From Neisseriales bacterium (GTDB taxonomy: Bacteria; Pseudomonadota; Gammaproteobacteria; Burkholderiales; UBA11063), in contig SSGY01000100.1 of NCBI GenBank assembly GCA_008017145.1, positions 1-5,086 of the forward strand: a stretch of 5,086 bases of DNA, read 5' to 3'. Below, one piece after another: positions 1 through 5,086 of this stretch. Both the position numbers and the translations under genes were made by a program. A model generated the notes under the pieces. The model was not told the DNA's origin and made no database searches. It saw nothing but the letters and a program-made list of their open reading frames with translations. Each line of letters begins with the position of its first letter. The stretch's first letter is position 1.

Positions 1-592
1 TGTCTTATTTTTTGCTGGTTTGCCGTGGAAAGTAATGATCATTAGTTTGGTATCTATTGTAGCATCTAGTCCACTGATCTGGGGATTACTTAAAGACTAC
101 CAGAAGCATCGGATTTTAACTTTGATTGACCCACAGTCGGATCCTTTGGGTAAAGGTTACCATATTATTCAAGGGGTAATTGCGATTGGGTCTGGTGGTT
201 TGCATGGTCAAGGATACTTGCATGGTAGCCAAGTTCATTTGAATTTTATTCCTGAAAAACATACTGATTTTGTGGTAACGGTATTGGCTGAAGAATTTGG
301 TTATATTGGTGTTGCAGTTATCTTAGCCCTTTATCTTTTAATTGCGCTGCGTGGTTTACGGATAACTCGCCTAGCCCAAGATCGGTTTTCGCAAACTATG
401 GCTGGTAGTATTACCTTATCATTTATCTTATATGTTCTGATTAACATGGGAATGGTAAGCGGGATTTTCCCCGTGGTTGGCGTACCGTTGCCATTGATTA
501 GTTATGGTGGTACTGCTACGATTGTACTTATGATTGGTTTTGGGATACTATTGTCTATAGACCATCGCAGGCGCTATCACCCACTCAAGTAA
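1..592 (+). CDS. rodA: RodA (MrdB), SEDS-family peptidoglycan glycosyltransferase, 5'-truncated by the window edge
   Basis: RodA polymerises lipid II into glycan strands during cell elongation. It sits in the inner membrane and works with the transpeptidase PBP2 in the rod complex. The reading frame is open from base 2, so the gene starts upstream; the TTG at 20 is internal, not a real start. About 196 residues are present, the C-terminal half of a protein usually near 370 aa. Visible features are a first membrane segment, then a long extracytoplasmic loop with DPLGKGYHIIQ, AIGSGGLHGQG and PEKHTDF. The Asp of HTDF (bases 266-268) matches the catalytic aspartate of SEDS enzymes. Further membrane segments follow, and PVVGVPLPLISYGGTA near the end is a family signature. 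GYHIIQ and GSGGLHGQGYLHG favour RodA over FtsW. The stop is 8 bp from the stop of the convergent glycosylase gene. In related bacteria the PBP2 gene often lies just upstream, which cannot be seen here. Confidence 0.95.
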   Translation, partial: VLFFAGLPWKVMIISLVSIVASSPLIWGLLKDYQKHRILTLIDPQSDPLGKGYHIIQGVIAIGSGGLHGQGYLHGSQVHLNFIPEKHTDFVVTVLAEEFGYIGVAVILALYLLIALRGLRITRLAQDRFSQTMAGSITLSFILYVLINMGMVSGIFPVVGVPLPLISYGGTATIVLMIGFGILLSIDHRRRYHPLK

Positions 593-600
593 TTCTTCTC

Positions 601-1470
601 TTAGGATGATAAACCAGCTGCTTGGGCATAGCTGTGCATTGCCAACTGAAGATCATCCCATGCATCTTTTTTAGCACTCGGTGTACGCAGTAAATATGAC
701 GGATGGTAGGTAGCAATCAATGGAATACTCTGATAATGATGAACTTTTCCACGTAGTTTACCAACGGCTAGTTCCGTATCTAATAGAGTCTGCACCGCAT
801 AGCGACCAAGAGTAATAATCATTTGTGGTTTAACCAAATTAATTTGTTGTAATAAATAATTTTTACACGAGCTTATTTCTTCTGGTTCTGGATTGCGATT
901 GCGTGGCGGGCGACACTTGATCACGTTGGCAATATAAACATCGTTTTCTGTATTTAATTTCATAGCTGCAATCATTTTATCTAATAGCTGCCCCGACGCT
1001 CCGACAAATGGGCGTCCTTGCAAATCCTCCTGTTCACCAGGTCCCTCCCCAATAAACATCCACCGGGCGCTGCGATTTCCGCGTTCCAAAACGGTCTGGG
1101 TGCGATTTTCACAAAGTTTGCAGTTTTCACAAATGCTTACTTTATGAGCTAGTTGTTCCCAATTTATATTTTCGAGTGTACTCACTAGCTGTGCTGTTGT
1201 TACTACTTGAGTATCTTGGTTCTGTCGTGGTTCTTGTGGCTGAGGCTTAGCTGATACTACGGCGGGTATTGGCGCTAATTGGATTGATGAGGGCGCAATT
1301 ATGGTGGAGGCAGCAATTTCTGATGATCGTACTTGTGAGGTAGCGTTTAATACGCTCTGCTGGCGAAGCTGTGGTAGTGGAATAACTGCATTTTGGCATA
1401 ATCGAGTTAATTTAGCTGTATCAATTTGCCATAAATTGCCAATTAACAAATCTAGAGTATTTTTTTGCAT
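601..1470 (-). CDS. Family 4 (4Fe-4S) uracil-DNA glycosylase with N-terminal extension
   Basis: This enzyme removes uracil from DNA after cytosine deamination or dUTP misincorporation and starts base-excision repair in the cytoplasm. I place the start at the ATG at 1470 (289 aa), because GGAAG lies 7 nt upstream. An in-frame ATG at 1485 would add five residues (294 aa) but has no clear ribosome binding site. In the 289-aa numbering, four cysteines at 114, 117, 186 and 202 (CENC, then KCRPP, then SSCKN) have the same spacing as the cluster ligands of the Thermus thermophilus family 4 enzyme. A fifth cysteine at 120 is extra. GEGPGEQED (141-149), GRPFVGASGQLLD (152-164) and HPSYLLR (256-262) are the active-site and DNA-binding motifs. 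Residues 1-105 lie before the catalytic core: a short helical N-terminus, then a stretch rich in Ala, Ser, Pro and Gln that looks like a flexible linker. Such extensions are common in proteobacterial members. The gene is divergent from gshAB and convergent with rodA. It is unrelated in sequence to the classical Ung family. Confidence 0.93.
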   Translation of the reverse strand: MQKNTLDLLIGNLWQIDTAKLTRLCQNAVIPLPQLRQQSVLNATSQVRSSEIAASTIIAPSSIQLAPIPAVVSAKPQPQEPRQNQDTQVVTTAQLVSTLENINWEQLAHKVSICENCKLCENRTQTVLERGNRSARWMFIGEGPGEQEDLQGRPFVGASGQLLDKMIAAMKLNTENDVYIANVIKCRPPRNRNPEPEEISSCKNYLLQQINLVKPQMIITLGRYAVQTLLDTELAVGKLRGKVHHYQSIPLIATYHPSYLLRTPSAKKDAWDDLQLAMHSYAQAAGLSS

Positions 1471-1477
1471 ATCCCAT

Positions 1478-1482
1478 CTTCC
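1478..1482 (-). promoter_or_regulatory. Ribosome binding site supporting the glycosylase start at 1470
   Basis: Read on the minus strand, GGAAG lies 7 nt before the ATG at 1470. The alternative ATG at 1485 overlaps this motif and has only a weak purine stretch upstream. This is why the shorter protein is preferred. Confidence 0.55.
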
Positions 1483-1507
1483 CATTACATCACGCGGTAT
1501 TGACGTT

Positions 1508-1513
1508 ATTATA
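1508..1513 (-). promoter_or_regulatory. Candidate sigma-70 -10 box for the glycosylase gene
   Basis: A perfect TATAAT reads on the minus strand. No good -35 match is found 16-18 bp upstream; TCAGAA at 1531-1536 shares only two positions with the consensus, and no extended -10 TG is present. Transcription starting about 7 nt downstream, near 1501, would give a leader of about 30 nt to the ATG at 1470. An AT-rich region can yield such a hexamer by chance, so its position in a divergent gap is the main support. Confidence 0.45.
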
Positions 1514-1543
1514 CTATAGCTGGATATAAGTTCTGATTTATGA

Positions 1544-1573
1544 TTGTGCGTGGTTTGGGTTTGAGGCTATAAT
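1544..1573 (+). promoter_or_regulatory. Candidate sigma-70 promoter for gshAB
   Basis: A perfect TATAAT -10 box lies at 1568-1573. A partial -35 box, TTGTGC (1544-1549), precedes it with an 18 bp spacer and matches three of six consensus positions. The predicted transcription start near 1580 leaves a leader of about 40 nt before the GTG start. No further regulatory motif was recognised. Confidence 0.55.
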
Positions 1574-1607
1574 AAGGGGTATCATCTACCAGATAGTTTT
1601 CTAACAT

Positions 1608-1614
1608 AAAGGAG
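1608..1614 (+). promoter_or_regulatory. Ribosome binding site of gshAB
   Basis: AAAGGAG is a strong Shine-Dalgarno match. It lies 2 nt before the GTG at 1617 and 5 nt before the GTG at 1620. The 5 nt spacing is more workable, which favours 1620 as the start. Confidence 0.75.
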
Positions 1615-1619
1615 TCGTG

Positions 1620-3944
1620 GTGAATTTCTATAACTTAATCAAAGAGCACAAGCTTGGTGGCTTATTATTAAGCGGTAATTTTGGCTTAGAAAAAGAAAAT
1701 GTTCGCACCGATATGGGTGGGAATTTGGCGTTAACGCCTCATCCTGAAGTCTTTGGTGATAAAGCCAAGCATCCATACATTACCACTGATTTTGCTGAAT
1801 CTCAGGTTGAGATGGTAACACCTCCATTTGATTCACCTGCCGCGGCGCTAAAATTTATGGAAGCGTTGCATGATTTGGTCTCGCTAGAATTAAAAGATGA
1901 AGTTTTATGGCCGTACTCATTACCGCCACGTTTGCCCGATGATGATAATTTAATTAAAGAAGCCCAGTTTGAAGATCCAGAAATTACGGAGTATCGCGAG
2001 TATTTGGCGCACAAATATGGTAAACGCAAACAGCTCCTGTCGGGGGTGCATTTTAATTTTTCATTTAGCGATAAGTTTTTAAAGCTAATGTATTGTGCCA
2101 ATCCAGATAATCTATCTTTTCGTGAGTTTCGCGATCAGGTTTATCTTAAAGTAGCCCGCTATTATTTAAAATTCTGCTGGTTAGTGATCTATTTAACGGG
2201 TGCTAATTCAGTTGCGCACGAGTCTTATATTGCGTGTAGTAAACGCGAAAAACAAAAATTAACCGAAGATAGCTATAATTTTAAAGGTGCAAGTTCTTTC
2301 CGTAATGGGATTAGTGGTTATCGTAATTTAGAACATTTTTATATTTCTTATAACTCGCTTTATGATTATATCGCCGATATTAAGCAGGCAATTGCCGATG
2401 GACATATTATCGCAGCTAAAGAATATTATTCACAATTACGCCTTAAAGGCTCAACTAAAAGTGGGGTTTTGGATGATCTTTACAATAACGGGATTAACTA
2501 TGTTGAGATAAGAACTCTGGATTTAAACCCTTTAACCAAAGTTGGTATCACACAGGATTCGCTGGATTTAATTCACTTATTATTGGTTTATTCTCTGGCT
2601 GCACCTGATTTTTGGATGAGCGATGAAGAGTATCGTTTGGCAAATGAGAATCAAATTTTAGCTGCAGATTCAGATCGTGCCGAAGAAATTCGTCTGCATT
2701 TTTCTAGTAGTGAAACACGGAATCTTAAAGAACGTGGAGTTGAGGTTTTAGATGAGGTTTATTCGACCTTGCATGCTTTGGGTGTGGCGGAAGATAGCCT
2801 TGCAGTATTGAAGCGTTATAAAGAAATTTTGATTGCGGATAAAGCTAGCTATGCCTGTCAAGTAGTAAAATCGGTAGTAAAGCATGGTTATAGTGACTAT
2901 TTTATGGCTCAGGCTACTAATTACTTGGAGCTAAGTAAACAAACTTATTATAAATTCTGCGGCTTTGAGGATTTGGAGTTATCAACGCAGATTTTACTTA
3001 AAGAATCAATTAAGCGCGGGATAAAATTTAATTTTCTTGATCGGCAAGATAATTTTATTGAACTAAGTAATAATGGTAGTCGTCAAATTGTGAAACAAGC
3101 GACCAAAACTTCATTGGATAACTATGCGACGATTTTAGCTATGGAAAATAAAGTTGTTACTAAAGAATTGGTTGCGCGTGCCAAGGTCGTTGTTCCCTGT
3201 GGTGAGAGCTACTCTGATATGCAAGCAGCTATGACTGATTATCCATTATTTTATAATAAAGCGATTGTCATTAAACCAAATTCGACTAATTATGGCTTGG
3301 GTATTACGATATTTAAAGCGGGGTTTGAACTAGCCGAATACCAGCGTGGATTAGAAATTGCTTTTGCCCATGATCGTAAGGTTTTGGTTGAAGACTTTGT
3401 GGCGGGTAAAGAATATCGTTTCTTTGTGATTGAAGGGCAAACCGTTGCGATACTTCACCGCGAACCAGCAAATGTAGTTGGTGATGGTGTGAAAAATATT
3501 CGTGAGTTGGTTACAGCTAAGAATCAAGACCCATTGCGTGGATTTGGTTATGTTACACCACTGGAGAAAATTCGGCTTGGTGAAGCTGAGGCAATGTTTT
3601 TAGCGCAACAAAAGCTTGATTTTGAAACTATACCTAGCTTAGGGCAAAAAATTTATCTCCGCGAAAATTCGAATATCTCAACCGGGGGAGATTCTTTAGA
3701 TTTTACCGATATAATGCCTAAGGCCTATAAGCGGATTGCAGTAAAAGCTGCGGCTAGTGTGGGGGCTTTAATTTGTGGTGTCGATATGATGATCCGCGAT
3801 ATTAAAAATCCTTACCCAGAAAATAATTATGCCGTAATTGAATTAAACTTTAATCCTGCGATTCATATTCATACTTACCCGTATCAGGGTAAAGATCGTA
3901 AAATTGCGAAACGAATTTTGAAAGCATTGCGGTTAATTAGTTAG
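1620..3944 (+). CDS. gshAB: Bifunctional glutamate-cysteine ligase / glutathione synthetase (GshAB, also called GshF)
   Basis: This cytoplasmic enzyme carries out both ATP-dependent steps of glutathione synthesis: glutamate plus cysteine to gamma-glutamylcysteine, then addition of glycine. The start is one of two adjacent GTG codons; 1620 gives 774 aa and 1617 gives 775. Residue numbers here count from 1617. The N-terminal ligase domain (about 1-440) resembles E. coli GshA, with GNFGLEKENVR (20-30), ITTDFAESQVEMVTPP (55-70), SGVHFNFSF (142-150), YLTGANS (192-198) and YVEIRTLDLNPL (295-306). The C-terminal ATP-grasp domain (about 500-775) shows KPNSTNYGLGI (553-563), VEDFVAGKEYRFFV (591-604), REPANVVGDG (615-624), NSNISTGGD (684-692) and the metal-binding ELNFNPAIH (742-750). 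This C-terminal half resembles D-Ala-D-Ala ligase and cyanophycin synthetase rather than classical GshB, which is typical of GshF. The length fits the family (about 750 aa or more). Both domains look intact, with no frameshift. It stands alone, divergent from the glycosylase gene. Confidence 0.95.
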   Translation: MNFYNLIKEHKLGGLLLSGNFGLEKENVRTDMGGNLALTPHPEVFGDKAKHPYITTDFAESQVEMVTPPFDSPAAALKFMEALHDLVSLELKDEVLWPYSLPPRLPDDDNLIKEAQFEDPEITEYREYLAHKYGKRKQLLSGVHFNFSFSDKFLKLMYCANPDNLSFREFRDQVYLKVARYYLKFCWLVIYLTGANSVAHESYIACSKREKQKLTEDSYNFKGASSFRNGISGYRNLEHFYISYNSLYDYIADIKQAIADGHIIAAKEYYSQLRLKGSTKSGVLDDLYNNGINYVEIRTLDLNPLTKVGITQDSLDLIHLLLVYSLAAPDFWMSDEEYRLANENQILAADSDRAEEIRLHFSSSETRNLKERGVEVLDEVYSTLHALGVAEDSLAVLKRYKEILIADKASYACQVVKSVVKHGYSDYFMAQATNYLELSKQTYYKFCGFEDLELSTQILLKESIKRGIKFNFLDRQDNFIELSNNGSRQIVKQATKTSLDNYATILAMENKVVTKELVARAKVVVPCGESYSDMQAAMTDYPLFYNKAIVIKPNSTNYGLGITIFKAGFELAEYQRGLEIAFAHDRKVLVEDFVAGKEYRFFVIEGQTVAILHREPANVVGDGVKNIRELVTAKNQDPLRGFGYVTPLEKIRLGEAEAMFLAQQKLDFETIPSLGQKIYLRENSNISTGGDSLDFTDIMPKAYKRIAVKAAASVGALICGVDMMIRDIKNPYPENNYAVIELNFNPAIHIHTYPYQGKDRKIAKRILKALRLIS

Positions 3945-3977
3945 TTAGACATCATTTTGGTCTCATTGACTGAGCAA

Positions 3978-4535
3978 TTAGCGGAGGATTTTTTTACTTT
4001 CCCAGTCAATAATCGTGGAGGGTTTTTTCGCGAAATTAGTTGTTCCCGAGAGTACCATTACTTGTTTGCCAAATTGGCGGACGCATTCACGATAAGTTCT
4101 GATTGATTGATGTCCTGATTTGTTGGCTGAGGTTGAAACCAATGGCATATTCAATGAGTTAGTTAGCTGTTTAACTAATTTATGACGTGTAACTCGCACT
4201 GCAATTTTGCGATGTGCTCCAATTAAGTTTCGTGGAATCTGGCGACGAACAGGCAAAATAATGCTATAAAATCCCGGCCAATATTGAGTAAGCTGGGATT
4301 TATCATTTTCATTCAAGGGATTAATAACTTTCTGCAGTTGATTTACATTCCCCGCTATAACTATCATTCCTTTGGTTTTGTTGCGTCCTTTGAGGTGAAT
4401 TATTTTGTTGATTGCCAAGTAGTTAAATGGGTCGCAGCCAAAACCGTAACACGATTCAGTCGGATAGGCAATTACGCCACCATTACGTAGATGGCGCTTA
4501 ATTTTTCGAAGCTTTGCTGGGTTGTAATAACGCAT
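3978..4535 (-). CDS. tsaC: Threonylcarbamoyl-AMP synthase TsaC (YrdC/Sua5 family)
   Basis: TsaC makes L-threonylcarbamoyl-AMP from threonine, bicarbonate and ATP. TsaB, TsaD and TsaE then transfer the group to A37 of ANN-decoding tRNAs, giving t6A. The protein is 185 aa, close to the 190 aa of E. coli TsaC, and lacks the extra C-terminal domain of Sua5. Visible motifs are GGVIAYPTESCYGFGCDP (19-36), KGRNKTKG (49-56, with the family's Lys and Arg), QYWPGFYSIILP (84-95), IAVRVTRHKLV (111-121), PLVSTSANKSG (131-141, nucleotide-binding Ser and Asn) and PSTIID (172-177). The protein is markedly basic, especially at the N-terminus, in keeping with an RNA-related family. The start lies 4 nt after the dsbB stop and has no clear Shine-Dalgarno sequence, so translation is probably coupled to dsbB. 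It converges on gshAB. Confidence 0.93.
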   Translation of the reverse strand: MRYYNPAKLRKIKRHLRNGGVIAYPTESCYGFGCDPFNYLAINKIIHLKGRNKTKGMIVIAGNVNQLQKVINPLNENDKSQLTQYWPGFYSIILPVRRQIPRNLIGAHRKIAVRVTRHKLVKQLTNSLNMPLVSTSANKSGHQSIRTYRECVRQFGKQVMVLSGTTNFAKKPSTIIDWESKKILR

Positions 4536-4539
4536 ATTT

Positions 4540-5067
4540 TTAATATAAATTCTGTTTAGGTTTACGGTGGATCAATACATAAAATGCGCCTACCGCCACC
4601 AGCACATATCCCCACATACTAACCAATGGTCCACTGAAACCAAATACTTTCCAGCTTACCATTGCACATTCGGCTGTTCCGCTTAAGATTGTATTGATAA
4701 ACCCACCCAAAGGTATTTTTTTAAACAAAATGTCTAAAGGCATACCGCAAGAAGCTGGCCATTGATCGGGTGGTAGACTTTGTAGCCATACATGGTGGTA
4801 AGCCGTTTTAACTCCAAATAATGCAATAGCAAGTAATAAGATTCCGTAAATGCGATTACCAAATCCTTTACAATTATTAATCAATGCAATTAAACTGAAT
4901 AGACCTAAAAACCCATAGATAATACGTTGAGCAATGCACAGTGGGCACGGTTGCGCTCCATTATAAATCTGAGAATAAAAGGCGTAGCCGATTGAGGATG
5001 CACAAAATATAAAAATTAGTGCGAATGTTAAACGTGGTGAAATTAAGCGAAATAAGTTTGTGAGCAT
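4540..5067 (-). CDS. dsbB: Disulfide bond formation protein DsbB
   Basis: DsbB is an inner-membrane quinone reductase that reoxidises the periplasmic thiol oxidase DsbA and passes the electrons to ubiquinone or menaquinone. The protein is 175 aa, matching E. coli DsbB (176 aa). Four membrane segments are visible at about 13-31, 48-65, 72-90 and 146-166. The first periplasmic loop carries CPLC (Cys41, Cys44), followed by Arg48, equivalent to the E. coli residue involved in quinone interaction. The second loop carries Cys107 (ASCGMPLD) and Cys134 (TAECAMV), the pair that exchanges with DsbA. HHVWLQSLPPDQ (91-102) is a strong family signature. All key residues are present, so it should be active. 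It is first in a dsbB-tsaC pair, and its promoter probably lies at or beyond the window edge. No dsbA gene is in view. Confidence 0.96.
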   Translation of the reverse strand: MLTNLFRLISPRLTFALIFIFCASSIGYAFYSQIYNGAQPCPLCIAQRIIYGFLGLFSLIALINNCKGFGNRIYGILLLAIALFGVKTAYHHVWLQSLPPDQWPASCGMPLDILFKKIPLGGFINTILSGTAECAMVSWKVFGFSGPLVSMWGYVLVAVGAFYVLIHRKPKQNLY

Positions 5068-5076
5068 ATGGTATAA

Positions 5077-5082
5077 CCCTTT
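5077..5082 (-). promoter_or_regulatory. Ribosome binding site of dsbB
   Basis: AAAGGG on the minus strand lies 9 nt before the ATG at 5067. This supports that start, which also gives a normal DsbB N-terminus with a short basic segment before the first membrane helix. Confidence 0.55.
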
Positions 5083-5086
5083 ACAA

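Noticed and set aside
20..22. TTG as the start of the rodA frame
   Set aside because: The frame stays open to the window edge with a hydrophobic RodA-like sequence, and the remaining protein would be only half of a normal RodA.
1301..1519. Plus-strand open frame of 72 codons over the start of the glycosylase gene
   Set aside because: It lies antisense to the N-terminal linker of a well-supported gene, has no ribosome binding site that I can see and resembles no known protein.
1802..2101. Minus-strand open frame of 99 codons inside gshAB
   Set aside because: It lies wholly antisense to the conserved ligase domain; its translation is Ser/Leu/Lys-rich with no recognisable motif.
3945..3977. 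Short inverted repeats (AGAC/GTCT and CTCA/TGAG) between the gshAB and tsaC stops, considered as a terminator
   Set aside because: Each stem is only 4 bp and they overlap. No T-tract follows directly on either strand; the T-run at 3989-3995 lies inside the tsaC 3' end and has no GC-rich stem before it.
4284..4490. Plus-strand open frame of 68 codons inside tsaC
   Set aside because: It is antisense to conserved TsaC motifs and has no family resemblance.
1..5086. DNA uptake sequences of Neisseria (GCCGTCTGAA) or Haemophilus (AAGTGCGGT) as a clue to the host
   Set aside because: No copy of either was noticed by eye on the given strand, so they give no help in naming the organism.

Overview
The window is a compact stretch of bacterial chromosome, visibly AT-rich (roughly 40% G+C by eye). 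It holds five protein genes and almost no spare sequence. I see no RNA genes, mobile elements, CRISPR arrays or long repeats. A DsbB with two periplasmic cysteine pairs, a short single-domain TsaC of the E. coli type and a RodA ending typical of Gram-negatives point to an AT-rich beta- or gammaproteobacterium. I cannot name the genus. A Neisseriales-type lineage is possible but is only a guess.

Layout from left to right. (1) The 3' half of roda (+), whose 5' end lies outside the window. (2) A family 4 iron-sulfur uracil-DNA glycosylase gene (-), converging on rodA with 8 bp between stop codons. (3) A divergent intergenic region of about 150 bp (1471-1619) with a perfect TATAAT box facing each way, serving the glycosylase gene and gshAB. 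(4) gshAB/gshF (+), a 774-775 aa bifunctional glutathione-synthesis enzyme, which fills nearly half the window. (5) A pair on the minus strand, dsbB followed after 4 nt by tsaC, converging on gshAB with a 33 bp gap.

The genes are mostly unrelated housekeeping functions: cell-wall elongation (RodA), base-excision repair (UDG), thiol redox balance (GshAB in the cytoplasm, DsbB in the inner membrane driving periplasmic disulfide formation) and tRNA t6A modification (TsaC). DsbB and GshAB both concern thiols but work in different compartments and are not co-transcribed, so I see no reason to treat them as one system. The most noteworthy item is the fused GshAB, a form best known from Gram-positive bacteria and Pasteurellaceae and less expected where separate gshA and gshB are the rule. 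I found no convincing new biological system here.
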